From Corythucha ciliata (taxonomy: Eukaryota; Arthropoda; Insecta; Hemiptera; Tingidae): a DNA stretch of 64,000 bases. The position numbers were made by a program, and so were the translations under genes. The stretch lies in assembly GCA_038030265.1 (NCBI GenBank), contig CM075938.1, positions 15,973,009 to 16,037,008 on the forward strand, in the 5' to 3' direction. Of this stretch, positions 1-11,159 are shown one piece after another; position 1 is the stretch's first letter; each line of letters opens with the position of its first letter. The notes under the pieces are model-generated. The model was not told where the DNA came from. It saw only the letters and a program-made list of their open reading frames with translations, and made no database searches.

Positions 1-113
1 TCGTTTTTGTCTAGAATATCTGAAGGCAACTGGACCGCAGTAGTCGACGCCAGTTGTATGAAATGGTCTTAACGGAGTGACTCTATCTCGAGGAAGTTGA
101 CCCATTTGTTGTT
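1..113 (-). pseudogene. BEL/Pao integrase core fragment (runs off the window)
   Basis: Read on the minus strand this short stretch gives LPRDRVTP followed shortly by TGVDYCGP. That is the start of the integrase catalytic region of BEL/Pao retrotransposons, whose first catalytic Asp lies in the GVDY motif. The rest of the integrase and the 3' LTR would lie left of base 1. The sequence joins directly to the middle of the RNase H region near base 113. The second half of RNase H, the linker and the zinc-binding part of the integrase are therefore missing, a deletion of several hundred residues judged against the family layout. The frame also changes at the joint. This copy cannot encode a working integrase from the visible DNA. 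Confidence 0.75.
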
Positions 114-537
114 AGCTACGAATGTTTTGAAGTTTGTCGAGGGCGACTTTATCCACGAAAGTACAACTGTGGAGTCAGTGAAACAAAAAACAGAATCAAT
201 CTGTAGGGTGAGCGAGTTGTTGACTTTATGAAGCAAATGAGAGAGTAGCAGAGCTCCGCATAATTCTAGCCTCGGAAGTGATATTGTTTTTAATGGGGCT
301 AATCTTGATTTTGAGGCCAATAACGAAGCTTTAAATTGCCCGGAACGATCTTTGCAACATAAATATACACAAGCGCCGAAGGCACATGTTGAAGCATCTG
401 AAAAACCACATAAATAAAATGAATTTTGGTTGTTTTCTAATAAAATAAAGCGTTGCAACGTAAAATTCTTCAAATTTTTGAGAGAAGAGTAGATGGTATC
501 CCATGCCTTTGCATGTTCTGGAGTTAGTGAAGTATAT
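114..537 (-). pseudogene. BEL/Pao RNase H domain, truncated
   Basis: The minus-strand frame starting near 473 reads GFSDAST...FGACVYL, then LPRLELCGALLLSHLL, then FTDSTVVLSWI. These are the first three conserved acidic blocks of the BEL/Pao RNase H (Asp, Glu, Asp), which degrades the RNA strand during reverse transcription. The domain stops after about 120 residues at FVAN and is fused to integrase sequence, so the last catalytic block is lost. Upstream, between about 524 and 540, the reading frame shifts relative to the reverse transcriptase segment: residues resembling the linker (SLTPEHAKAWDTIY) continue in a different frame. The result is a frameshifted, C-terminally deleted pseudogene. 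The family assignment is secure from motif order and strand. Confidence 0.8.
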
Positions 538-1055
538 AGTCAACCTTCGATTTCCATAAATTTTGAAGAAACAGTTTGGCAAGCAAAACTGCTGGACCAA
601 CCAAACCGAGGGGGTCAAAGATTTTTGATGTTACCGAAAGGACGTGCCTTTTAGTTAAGGAATTTGGTGGCTTCGGTAAATTAACTGAGAAAGAGAATTC
701 GTCTTTTTTAGGATTCCATAGCAATCCTAGAGTTTTGACTGTATTTTCGTCGTCATCAAAACTCAATGTGGACTGAGGATTTTCGATTGACTCAGGAGGA
801 AAATGAGACAAAAGCGATGGGTGATTAGCAGACCATTTCCTGAGATTGAAACCACCGTTTTTTAATAATTGAGACAAATCTTTTTGAACCTGAATACATT
901 TTTCCAAAGAATCATGACCTGACATGACGTCATCAACGTAAAAATCCCTGGTAAGGACCTTTGATGCTTCGGGATATAAGTGGTGGTCATCTTGAGCTAA
1001 TCTTTCCAGAGTCTTGATTGCTAAGTAAGGCGCACTAGTAGTTCCGTACGTGAGC
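524..1055 (-). pseudogene. BEL/Pao reverse transcriptase, C-terminal half
   Basis: On the minus strand the segment reads YGTTSAPYLAIKTL, then FYVDDVMSG, then SKIFDPLGLVGP. GTTSAPYLA is RT motif B. YVDD is motif C with the catalytic Asp pair. The IFDPLGL block marks the Pao peptidase/RT linker region. The segment is open from the hAT insertion boundary to a stop near 524. It is the direct continuation of the gag-protease-RT frame at 2302-4088: the two halves were separated by insertion of a hAT element at 1056-2293. Both catalytic residues of motif C are preserved, so most of the damage to this copy comes from the insertion, one frameshift and internal deletions, not from long decay. Confidence 0.85.
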
Positions 1056-2293
1056 TAGTGATGGGTTTACACCGGGAAAATAAAATTTCGGGTTTTTTCC
1101 CTGGGAAAAAACCGGGAAAAAACCCAATTTGGGAAAATACTGGGTTTTTATCCGTTTTTCACTGAATGTTGCAACAGACTCAGCAAATGAATAATAAACA
1201 AACGACTATAGGTATTTATTGCACCCATAGAATCATACGAACTCTCTGTTTACACAAAAATGGTTAAAATTCTAACCGTTACGGCAGACAAAGCTGAAGC
1301 CGAGCCTTGCCACCAAATATCGATTAATTTTTCTATTGGAATTCATCGCCAGAGGTTTCCTCGTTTGTTGACGATGATGATGATTCAGATGCCGTTGCAT
1401 CAGTTTCGTTGGACCTTTGAAAAATGAAGTGTGAATTTGCCTGCCGAACCTGTTTTCGGTATCCCAGCGTCCAAGAAGGTTTGAGGAGTCACTGCTTTCT
1501 GTTTTTGCTTCTTCGAAGATTTTGAATTTTCCAATTGTGGGACAGATAGGTCAGTTTTCCGGCTTGATCAGTCGTTAAACTTTTTTGTTTTGTTTTTTTT
1601 GCTGTTCATTCAAGAAAACGTGCTAAAGGATCTTTCTGTAGCAGCTGATAAAATTCTAACCGCAACGGAAGACAAAGTTGAAGTCGAACAAAGTCCTTGC
1701 CACCAAACACTTGGCGTGACCGCCGAGGCACTTTCCCACAAAAATGTCTTCCCCCAGAGTCCATCCTTGGAACGATAGTTGGCCAAATCCACCATCGCTT
1801 TGTCGACATTAACCTTCATCTGTGTGGCAACCTTATGAAATTTTAATGCCTTCTATTTGCTCGTCTTGCTCAGCAGCGTCCCCTATGATGATGGGCCCAG
1901 GAGTGTCGCAGCGTAATGAATACTACTTTTAACGCTGGAGTCAATTCTGTCTTTCAGTTTTCCTAGAATCAGGGACTGTTCATTCTTGGAAAGTGACGAC
2001 CGAGGTAAATTTTCAGCGACCTTTAGCTCAATGTGGCGTAATGCGAGATGAATTATCTCTATGGAGCAGATAGAGACTTCTCAGAGTTGAGGGAAAGGTT
2101 AAAAGAGGCTGCGCGAGGAAAAAAACTCACGCTTCGAGGCTGAATTCTCTAATTTCTGCAGTGATAAGTTCTATTCAAATTGAACTAATAAAAACCCAAT
2201 TCGGGTGGGAAAATACTTTCTTGGGAAAAAACCGGGTTTTTTCCCAAAAAACGGGAATATTCCCAATGGGTTTTTTCCCTTGACCCATCACTA
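1056..2293 (-). mobile_element. hAT-type DNA transposon inserted into BEL/Pao RT
   Basis: The element starts tagtgatgggt and ends acccatcacta, an 11 bp terminal inverted repeat of the hAT TAGNGNTGG type. The flanking 8 bp are acgtgagc (1048-1055) and acgtgacg (2294-2301), a hAT-length target duplication with the last two bases changed on the left. Removing the element and one flank rejoins BEL/Pao RT motifs exactly in frame (RLKTVT then YGTTSAP), which independently confirms both boundaries. Both ends carry several short runs of gggaaaaaaccc-like sequence as subterminal repeats. The 1238 bp length is too short for a full transposase gene, and the interior shows a degenerate transposase C-terminus, so this copy is non-autonomous. 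Confidence 0.88.
1270..1950 (-). pseudogene. Degenerate hAT transposase C-terminus (dimerisation region)
   Basis: The minus-strand frame around 1610-1819 reads YRSKDGLWGKTF, WWQGLCSTSTLSSVAVRIL and SAATERSFSTFS, the hallmark of the hAT C-terminal dimerisation domain. Past an in-frame stop, similarity continues with a SKK...RK...LS tail below 1610. The N-terminal BED zinc finger and the RNase H-like catalytic core are not recognisable. Bases 1261-1322 resemble 1648-1712 and give a second, more decayed copy of the same WW...LS region, so the domain end appears to be partly duplicated in tandem. It lies wholly inside the hAT element at 1056-2293 and on the same strand as the host retrotransposon. 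Confidence 0.75.
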
Positions 2294-2301
2294 ACGTGAC
2301 G

Positions 2302-4088
2302 GTTTTTAGCCTGTAAACCTTTAATCTTTCCTTCGGGTCATCGCGCCAAATGATTTGTTGAAGATTGGTTTGTTGTTGATCAATTTTGATTTGCCTGTAC
2401 ATTTTTTCAATGTCGGCGGTAAAAGCGAATTTATGAATTCTGAAACGAGTAATGATTGAAAACAAATCATTCTGAATTTGAGGGCCAGCATAGGATATAG
2501 AATTTAATGAATGACCGGAAGGAGTGATAGCTGAAGCATCGAATAAGACTCGTAATTTAGTCGTTGTAGAAGATTCACGAATGACACAGTGGTGTGGAAT
2601 GACATATGAACTATTTTTGTCTACGTCAGTAGAGTCTAGTTCACCAACTAACTCCATGTGGTCTAGGTCTTCGTATTCTCGCATGAATGATTTGTATCCG
2701 GAATACGTTGACAGGGAACTGAGCAATCTACGTTCAAGTGATAAAAATATTTTTAATGCTGATGCTTTACTGTGACTGAGAATTGACGGGGATCGTTTTA
2801 GTGGCATGCTAACAGTGTAGCGGCCGTTTAAGCTACGGAGGGTTGTTTTTTCATAATAGTCTTCGCAAAATGCATCGTCCCCTGTGAATGTTTTTGTATT
2901 GCTATTCGGTAAGTCTTCTATGGTCCAAAATTTTTCGAGTGTTGAGTTGAGTGGGTCCTGCTTCAGATTAACTACTGAAAGAAGGCAATTTGATTCTACA
3001 GTGGAAGAACCATCGAGGTTTTGAATGCACCCTCCGACTACCCAACCTAAACAAGTTTGATAAAGAATGGGACCTTCACGAGAAAGCTGGGTTTTCTGTA
3101 GACCGATCAACTCCCAAAAGACTTCGGCTCCAAGTAAAACATCAACACCATGTGGACGATAAAACAGAGGATCTGCAAGAGTTGCGTTCGGGGGGAAGTC
3201 GAAATGTGACGTATCTATAAAAGTGCTTGGAGCTCTGTTAATTATGTTGGAAATGACATTGAATTGCAAGGAGGCCGAGAAATCCGATACTCTTGACTGC
3301 ATTTTTGTCTGAACATAATGATTTGACTTGGACTGAACTGATCCTCCTATGCCAACAAGATCTATTTTTCTCTGTTTCTTGGCAAACTTGAGCTTTTTGC
3401 AAAATGAATCTGTGATTAAATTCAATTGACTACCCGAATCAAGAAGAGCACGACATTTTAACTTGTTTCCTTGAAAATCAAAAATTTCTATAACTGCTGT
3501 TGCTAAAATTATTTGTGAATTTGTATGATGTTGTCTGTTAATTACGCCGATATGAGACGTGCATTCTCTGTTTTGATTACCTTCTTGGGAATTGTGTTGG
3601 TTGTTGCCAAGGTGGAGAAGAGTGTTATGTAGTTTTTTACACAGTTTGCACCGACTCTGAGTTTTGCAGTTAGATGAAGAGTGACCCTTACAGAGGTAAT
3701 TAAGACACAATTGCAATTCTTTGGCAGTTTTGATTCGATCAGGAACAGGAAGCGAAAGAAAGTCACTGCATTGAAAAATGGAATGGGGTCCTCTACACTT
3801 CAGGTAAAACGAATGGGCCGAACGTGTTTTTGCCAATGCGACGATATTGAAGTAGCTATTTTCGAATAACTCACGCTCTTTTTCCTGAATAGTGAGATTC
3901 TCTGGTTCGGTCGGCTGCTCAATGGAAAATTGAATTTCGTTGATTTGGTTGTAGAGACTTTCTATCTTTTCGAGTCGTGCAGCGATTTGAACCGAGTCCG
4001 CTTCATGACTACCCTGCAAAAAATTTGCGAATCTGGTCAATTGACCTTTGATGACGGCTCGATGCCGTTTGAGACTCTCGATGACCAT
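2302..4088 (-). pseudogene. BEL/Pao gag-protease-RT N-terminal part
   Basis: A long minus-strand frame is open from about 4127. I prefer the Met at 4088 (MVIESLKRHRAVIKG), because this matches the usual BEL/Pao Gag start and the upstream residues look like leader. Numbering from 4127, residues 15-100 are the coiled Gag N-terminus, 110-170 a cysteine-rich knuckle region (CSDFL...CLNYLCKGHSSSNC...CKLCKKLHNTLLH), 226-240 the aspartic protease motif LLDSGSQLNLI, 330-366 the LLGAEVFW...GWVVGG block, and 520-611 the RT N-terminus with RVLFDAS and ADIEKMYRQIKI (first catalytic Asp). About 300 residues normally found between the Gag N-terminus and the knuckles are absent, an in-frame deletion near residue 100. 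The frame is cut at 2301 by the hAT insertion. Confidence 0.88.
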
Positions 4089-4500
4089 TACGATGACAGT
4101 GCGAATAGATCGAAGTGAAGGATACACGCGTCGAAGATGCGGTTATGCGTCTAGAAAAAAAAATGATTGAATGCAACGGAAGTAAAAGTTGTTCTAAATG
4201 ATTTTTGAACAAAAATTGAAGAGATGATGAAGATTGATCAACGACGAAAAGAGCTCGACGAAGAGTTCGCGTCAAAAAAAAAATTGAGATGGTAATTCGA
4301 CGTTGGTGACTTGATGTCTGCTTCAACGAAGATGAATCTGCTTCGCAAATCGGACTGATCAAAATAATTGTTCAGATCCGGTCCGGAATGACCAAAAATG
4401 ATGATGTAGTGGACTGTATATTAAAGGGAAATAAAACTCCGTTCTCAAAGGCTTTCAGTCAATAATTAACTATTTATTTATTTTTCATGTGCCGTCTTGT
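4089..4500 (-). mobile_element. BEL/Pao leader and probable 5' LTR end
   Basis: This is upstream, in minus-strand sense, of the BEL/Pao gag start. Around 4383-4402 the minus strand reads ttggtcattccggaccggat, similar to the leader motif I associate with BEL/Pao elements just after the 5' LTR. A short A/T-rich stretch with aataaata (about 4475-4485) could be LTR sequence. No second LTR is in the window, so the LTR boundary and primer-binding site cannot be confirmed. The call rests mainly on position next to gag. Confidence 0.35.
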
Positions 4501-4617
4501 ATGTCTATTTAATTCAAGATGAAGCATTATCCAGGGACCATGACCCCTCTGGTGGTTTCTCTCTTGGATACGCCAACATTGTCATCAAGGTGAATTTGGG
4601 AGTTTTATCAGTTTTAA

Positions 4618-4790
4618 CGGCGAGCGGGCACTGCATTTTCGCAATTTTAGCCGAGGATGAGCGCTACTTTAGGCCGCGAATGAACGTTTTTCCTCCATTT
4701 TAACCATAAATCAACCTTTTTCTTCAATTTCACCCCGCGAAAAAGCGCTTCTTCCACGTTTATGGCTGTGAATTAGCGTTTTTTCTTAAT
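4618..4790 (-). repeat. Family A minisatellite, short minus-strand patch
   Basis: About five degenerate units related to ctcaattttagccgcgaa with gcgctt or gcgttttt spacers, the reverse complement of the family A unit described at 17310. Units vary in length and base, so the patch is old. It sits between the BEL/Pao and LINE remnants. Confidence 0.6.
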
Positions 4791-4869
4791 CATAGTAGCT
4801 GACTTGGGGGTTTCCAGCTCAATGGACAATTTAATATATCAATCTCCTACCAACTCGACCTATAAGATC

Positions 4870-6260
4870 TATTGTAGAGTCCCCTCAGGTTGCACTGCCA
4901 AAGGAAGACGCTATTTTCCAAGCGCCCTTCACAATCACTCCTAAACGAAGTTGAGGATATTCCCTGTTTAGCACCCGCATATCACTTCCATGATGGTGAA
5001 AGCGTAACCGCTCCAGATCCTCGCACTCACACAGTCGTGCTCTGCTATTTCCACGGCCAAATCCCAGAATCTGCAAATGTCCGTGTATCAGACATATCCA
5101 TTTGTCTGAGTGTGTATGGAATGGTACAATGTCTCGTTAGCAGTTCTACCAAGATACTAAGGTCTCCCCGACTCAGAGGAATCAGGCCCTTCTTCGATCG
5201 TCCCTTTGGCCTGCCTGAGACCTGGTTGTCTAACCCAGTGTTGACGATGCCTCTCGTCCAACCACGCCTGCCTCTTCGTGAAGGATTTCGTGACCCCGAG
5301 ACATGGCTACGGGTCCACGTAAGGCATGTCAAATAACACCTTCATGGCCACTGTGCATAGCACTCGCTACTCCAAGACCGTCCTGGCGCTGCAACTTACT
5401 CAGCAAGGCCTGGACTGTCCCTTTCTTCGTCACGTTCTGACACCATAAGAGTGAGCCATAGGCGACGACAGGCCTAACAACGGCTGTGTACAGCTACAAT
5501 ACCATTTTTGGCTTTAGACCCCGTGTATTGCCAAACATTTTCCGACCAGCCCACATAGAGAACGTGGCCTTATTCACAACCCTCTTGATATGCGAGGTCC
5601 ATTTGAGCCCCTGATTCATGGTAACTCCAAGGTACTTGACTTCTTTTCGTACTTTCAACACTTCTCATTCAGTCGAACTACCTTTAGTGCCAGCTTCCTC
5701 CACCTGATAAACGCAACAAGGTCGGTCTTCTCATGGTTGAACCTGAGACCATGCCTGCTGCACTATCGCTGCATCCTATTGGATATGGTATCATCGAATT
5801 TGGGAGGCCGACATCGGGGCTAAAGAGGTTATATTTAGATGGACTGTTATCTAACCCCCTCCCATGCAAATCGTGATAAGGTAACCCTTGTGTTACCTAT
5901 ACCTACATAAAAAAAAGTTAGCCCCGATTTCCTGAACTCTCGAATTTGCCCCTAACTAGAAACGCAAGGTCATCTGCGTAACCAACTACCTCATAACACT
6001 GCTCCTTTAGGTTGGAGAGAAGCTCGTCTACCACGAGCAACCAGAGGAAATGAGAGAGCACACCCCTCTGAGGACATCCTCCTGAGAGCAACACGGAAAC
6101 AGTCTCCCCTCCCAGCTCCGAAGTCACGACGCGGCAATGCAGCATCCCCCTGGTCCATTTCACTGAAGATGGATCAAGCTCTCTGCTCCTTACGACTGAT
6201 TTCGTTGCAGGAAAGGCACTCATTTTGAGATGAAATGGAAGTCTACTGCCCACTGAAAAC
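4870..6260 (-). mobile_element. Decayed non-LTR retrotransposon (LINE), RNase H-bearing type
   Basis: The minus strand carries, in 5' to 3' order: RT motifs GGCPQRGVLSHFLW and GYADDLAFLVRGKF (about 5950-6130), the LINE thumb motif KYLGVTMNQGLKWTSH (about 5590-5645), VVRPVVAYGSLLW (about 5450-5500), the end of an RNase H domain (LSRGDLSILVELLTRHC, about 5130-5180), and a cysteine-rich tail with ARLCECEDLERLRF (about 5010-5050). That order fits I-group LINEs with a C-terminal RNase H. Frames change several times, there are stops, the N-terminal half of RNase H is missing, and GGCPQGGVLSPLLW-type residues are altered. No 5' ORF or A-rich tail is visible. It is a dead fragment. Confidence 0.75.
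5813..5928. mobile_element. Small inverted-repeat insertion (MITE-like) in the LINE
   Basis: A 116 bp insert begins atcggggctaa and ends ttagccccgat, a perfect 11 bp inverted repeat. It interrupts the LINE between GKF and the next conserved residues, so it arrived after the LINE. No clear target duplication is visible, so the superfamily is open. Confidence 0.5.
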
Positions 6261-9200
6261 CATTATTGTCTAAATGGCAACCTTTAAATCATGGACCATT
6301 GTGTAGTTCCCTGTATGTCTATACGGATCACAGCGTAAAATGAACATTTTCCCATTCGAAATGACAGTTATTGAGGTAGAGTTAAGGTGGTGTCATAGGC
6401 AATATCGTGGTTGCAACTGAAGTTTTTGCTTGCTAACGAAGAAAACCAGGTTCCCCTTCCTGGAAAAGAAGAATAGAAATCTAAAAAAAAAGCCCGTACA
6501 ACATAAACGTAAACAAAAAAAGTAAAGAGGGTGGTTTTGGAGGAGCTGTTTCTGGACAAAGAAAGGTGGGAGGCTTGGTGATATCAGTATGTGGAACGTG
6601 TACCGCGTGCGCTGGCCTCATAGCGTATTCCGTAAGCGGCAATCTACCGTCTATAGAAGAAGAAGAAGAAGAAAAAAAAAACCTGGGTGTGTGAGGGAGG
6701 GGATGGATAAAGGAGAAGGGAAGATAAATGGTAAACGAGAGGGTGTGTGCGCTTCTATTATGGCCAAATCTCTTTGCAAGCCTGACTAGCCTAAGCAATC
6801 GCCACAAAGGGTCAAGGATGACGAAGGGAAAAGTTGAGACGAGGAAAGGGGAAAAGAAAAGAGTGAAAAATTATTTTTTTTGTTCTTTCTGTGAAATTGA
6901 CGTAAAAACGCGACAATTTTACGACTCGCCGAGACCATCTGGCCGCTGTTTTGCTTTCCTCGTAACACTAGACATCCGCTTTCAATTATACGCCCATATG
7001 GATCGATTTCATAACTCTCCACTGTCTGAGTCTTGTTGAACGGAAGTATAACCCTTCGGATTCGGGTCACTGCAAGCCTGATTGTGGCCACGTGCCGAGT
7101 CTGGCAGTGTTGGTGAGTATATACATGAGAGGGAGACGTCACACCTGTAATTCTTCGTCGCGTGACTCGCTTCTCACCCTTCCAACCGCAGAGCGTCCGG
7201 GAGTAAACCTTTTGAAACACCCCACAGTTGATGCACGATTGTCATAATATTTCATAACTCGTCATCGAGGGGTAACAAAGTAGACGTTTAACGTTTCGAT
7301 TTTATCCTTTTTTCACGTGCCACTCGACGTTTGTTTGTTTAATCGATTTCCGTCACGCCATAAGAAAGTTAATTAAGCGCGGTTGGTTGAACTCTCAATC
7401 ATCCTTATGACGAGTGGTTTTGCCAGTAGAATAATTCATCATGCAACAAAATTGACTTCATTATGTTCATACGAGTCCATTCGGGAGCCAACACGTCCCT
7501 GAATGAACCAGGTACCAACAAAATCATTTGACGAGAAATAGGGCAAAATAGCCTTGAAAACCTTAGGTTTTTCGCGATATTCGTTTTTTTAGTTCGCTGT
7601 TAACAAAAGAGCGTTAAGCAATGTGAATTCGAAGGAAATGAAAAGCAAATAACGGAGTTTCCATCTTTCAGAATAATGAACAAACAAATGTAACGTGAAA
7701 TAGCGGGTTTTGATGGAGTAGGTGGTGGAAGGGGGGACCGGTATAATTCGACGTTGAACCCTAGCGCGGGGCCGGGAAAACTCTGAAAGGAGATAATCGT
7801 AATAAGTAAACAAGAGGAATGGGGAATGTGAGGCTCTTTATACACAACAATAAGTTTTCCATTACGTTTCCTTTTACGGCTTTGCTCCTCTCTTAGCCCA
7901 TTTTCACTCGCTCTTATTCCCCCCCTAACGCCTCCAGCGTTCTCTTTTTCGCTTCACCATCTCCGGGCTTCAAGTATAAATCAGTTGGTCCAAAATTACT
8001 GTTAGAGCAATGCGTTTCTCAGATAGGAATGAAAGAAAGAGCCGTATATTTCCTGGCGGGGAAAAAGACTGGGCGGGAGGCGAGTTTTGGCAGAATACAG
8101 GGGGCCTCCCTTCAGAAAACTCTCTCCATCCCGCTTTATGGAGGCCCTGGAAGAAAAGCACTTTCATAAATCTGGGAAACCTTCTCAGGAGGGTGCCCCC
8201 TCTTGTTCAAAGTCCTTGAACCCCTCATACTCTTCTTTGTAGAGCTCACTTTCTTCTTTTTTTTCTTCTTTTCTGCCGCGACGAAAGATGTACGGCTGCC
8301 CCATTACCAGATACGTGCAGATTGCAGAAATTTAAACGGTGTATAACCCTCTACTTTCTGCTGTTTGCCAGTATTTACTGTTATGTGCTCCAGATAATAC
8401 ACAACACAATGCTCAATCCTTTACTTTTTTTCCCTTGCGACTACTTTCTTTTTCACCTCTTTCTCTCTTCATTCTCTTAATGGTTATTGTTTTCATTCAG
8501 TCGATGGAATCGCTTTCCCTCGCTCAGAAAATCTAAATATGCTCAAATGCTACTCAATTTTCCTTGTTTTATCTGAACGCGAGCTGCTGAAGTCGTTTCA
8601 GTTAAGAATTGGTGAAACTGTGAATTTCACCTACATTTCGGAGGAAACGTAAGCCAGTGATCAACGGAGGGCGGGGGGATACACTAATTATAAAGAAGCA
8701 TCGCCTTTTTCTTTCTACAGCCATATTCACCACCCATCAAGAGTGGTTAAGTTTTCCAATCTCAGCCTCCCGTTGACTAATGACAATCGCTACATCCTTC
8801 TTTCCATCATTCGCCTCTCTTTTACCCCCAAAACCCACTAATTGTCTTCCAGACGCTGAAGCTGAAGGCTTTTAAAACAGGTCCTTCTTCCTTTCAACTT
8901 TACGGAGACGAAAACTCATCTTAAAGCAATCAACTGCACCTGTTTGAGCCCTTCCACACTACCGTGCCACCTCCCACCACCAACAACCACCACCCAACCC
9001 ATAGGACCACTCTTTAACTTCAACCACGTCGCGCAGTAGAAGCAAACTGTTTCAACTCAATTCTAATGCCATTTTTCTTTCGAGCATCCCCCCCCCCCTA
9101 CCACCAATGCCAACGTTGGAGACACTTGAAGCCGAGAGAAGCCTCAAGAATTGATAAATTTTCAACCCTAAAGCGCTAGGCTATAATATACCTCGAGCTG

Positions 9201-10030
9201 TGAAGCGTCGGGAAGTTTGTGTAGAACAAAGGAGAACGCAGGGCATTCTAATTTACATACTTCAACTTTCCAGCTTGTTCCTGATTTTCAAGGAGCTCCT
9301 CCTTCTCGTTTAAAGTTTTATTCTCGGCTTCCATCGCCAGTTCATTCTCTTGATACGGACGCTAAATAATTAAAACGATCTTTCATTAAGAAAGGCGATG
9401 GTTTGTTGGCTTGAATTTCATGTAAATAATGTGGGACTAAAAAAGAAAATAAATAAAAAGTGAAGAGCGGGAAAAGGACAGGGCTACTGTGTGGGTGGCA
9501 GTGAAAGGGCGACGGTGCTATAAGGACTTTGAAAGTGAAGGATTGATCCGTATGGGAGAAGAAGACAAAGTTAGTTGATCGATCGTGCGTGGACTTTCAT
9601 CAATTATTCAAGGAGTGAATTAAAGCAAAGACCCGGGGGACCCCTCGACCCCCTGTACACCATTCTGAACATTTTCTGACCATCTAACCCCTCTTCACCT
9701 TCGCCAACAGCATGACGTTCGATCATGAGCGTATATAGAAGAACTTGCCCCCAAGGCGTCCCCTTTACAGTAACAAAGTTGTGAATTTTAAAAATTGATA
9801 TTATAATGCTGGAAGGACATGAATCCCACCCCCTTCCAACAAATTCCTTGTCAATATTTTAATCCCCCTGACCTTTTCTGTGGCTGACACCAATTTTTAC
9901 TCTTTTAAAGGGGTCCTTCCTTGAATATTCACTCATCACTCATTGTGATCACAGCTTCACAGTTCCAGCAGTCTTCTCCATATCAAGCAAACAATTTGGC
10001 ACGAAATCTATCAGTACACCATCGGTCAGG
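6261..10030. other. No recognisable gene or element
   Basis: Roughly 3.8 kb of non-repetitive sequence with frequent short C-rich, T-rich and GAA tracts (for example agaagaagaag near 6657). Open frames are short, compositionally biased and show no motif known to me. There is no tRNA-like fold, inverted repeat or array. It could be intergenic or intronic DNA of a host gene whose exons lie elsewhere. Confidence 0.5.
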
Positions 10031-10389
10031 GTCAGCCAGTGGCGTAGTTACCGCGGGGGTCAAGAGGTGAGTCCCATAGTCTCAGCCTGTTCGCCTAATC
10101 ATAACAACAAAAACATGTTTGAAAACGATGATTTTCCCCCGGGGGCAATCACCTATCACCGCGGGACACGGTAAGTTCCCCTATTCGCCCATCTTGCGAA
10201 TATTTTTGTTCTATTCGACCAGAAATAATAGGACGTTCGGGCGCTCAGCAGTTTTTATGGTTGAATATTCAATTCACCCCACGATTCAGATCGTGGATAA
10301 TCCGCGCTGTGTGGTTCGTCCACGTCGTCAAGTTTATGGCGTTTTCCATTCAATGCAATTTACTCGTGTGGCGTAAGTTTAACCACCCG

Positions 10390-10960
10390 TCCTCTACGAA
10401 TTGAAACATTCGGCGCTTATTTTCTGCTAAAATCGAGAAAAAAACACCAATTCGTGATATCTAGAGCCAACTCCAACGCTCTTATTGATGAAAAAAAAAA
10501 CGCTAGTCCATCGTTTCTGCATAGGCAAAAGCGCGCTGATATGCGATTTTTGCACTAAATTCATGAAAATGCATGGATTTCGTATCTAAAGCTATGTTTC
10601 CCCTTGTGCTTTTCTCGTGCGTCAGAGGCATGCGTCATAGCGCACGGCGTGTTGAACGTGAGGAATGCACTACATCGCTTGCCTCAAAAAGCTGGAAGGG
10701 TATCAGATACTGCGTGCATAGCTTAGACGCATGCGTTTTTGAAAGTTGAAGCGAAAGTTGAAAAGACGTGTTGAATTGAATGAGGAAGACGAAAGCGCAC
10801 AAGTGTAGGCATAGCTTAAAAGTAAGAAAGGTCGATAATCGTGGCTAAAATGGTGGAATAGCGCTCATTCATGACTAAAGTTGAGAGATCAACGCCAGTT
10901 CGCGGATTCCGAGGTATCTTGACACTTTCAACTTGGGAGCAGCATTTTGAGCCGCACAGA
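10390..10960 (+). repeat. Family A minisatellite with an inserted MITE
   Basis: Degenerate units such as cgtggctaaaatggtgg and ctaaaatcgagaaaa lie on both sides of a MITE at 10590-10816. Orientation is plus here, while the next array (11160-11690) is minus, so the two arrays face each other. Confidence 0.55.
10590..10816. mobile_element. Harbinger-like MITE with TAA target duplication
   Basis: A 227 bp element. The left end agctatgtttccccttgtgc pairs imperfectly with the right end (reverse complement agctatgcctacacttgtgc), about 30 bp of inverted repeat. TAA sits directly outside both ends (10587-10589 and 10817-10819). A 3 bp TAA duplication with long imperfect inverted repeats is typical of PIF/Harbinger MITEs. 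It has no coding capacity. Confidence 0.65.
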
Positions 10961-11159
10961 AATTAATAGGATTTCTCGCGATTGACGTCTCTTATAAGTC
11001 AATTGACTAGGAAAACGTCAACTTAGCACATTGATCTGTACTTTTCCACGAAGCCCTGTCATTTCACCCGTAGAATTTTCGCTAAAAACATACCTTTCAC
11101 GCACTGGCGGACGCACACCTATCGTGGCCCAGGGCGGAAGCCTCCAAGAGACCCCTAAG

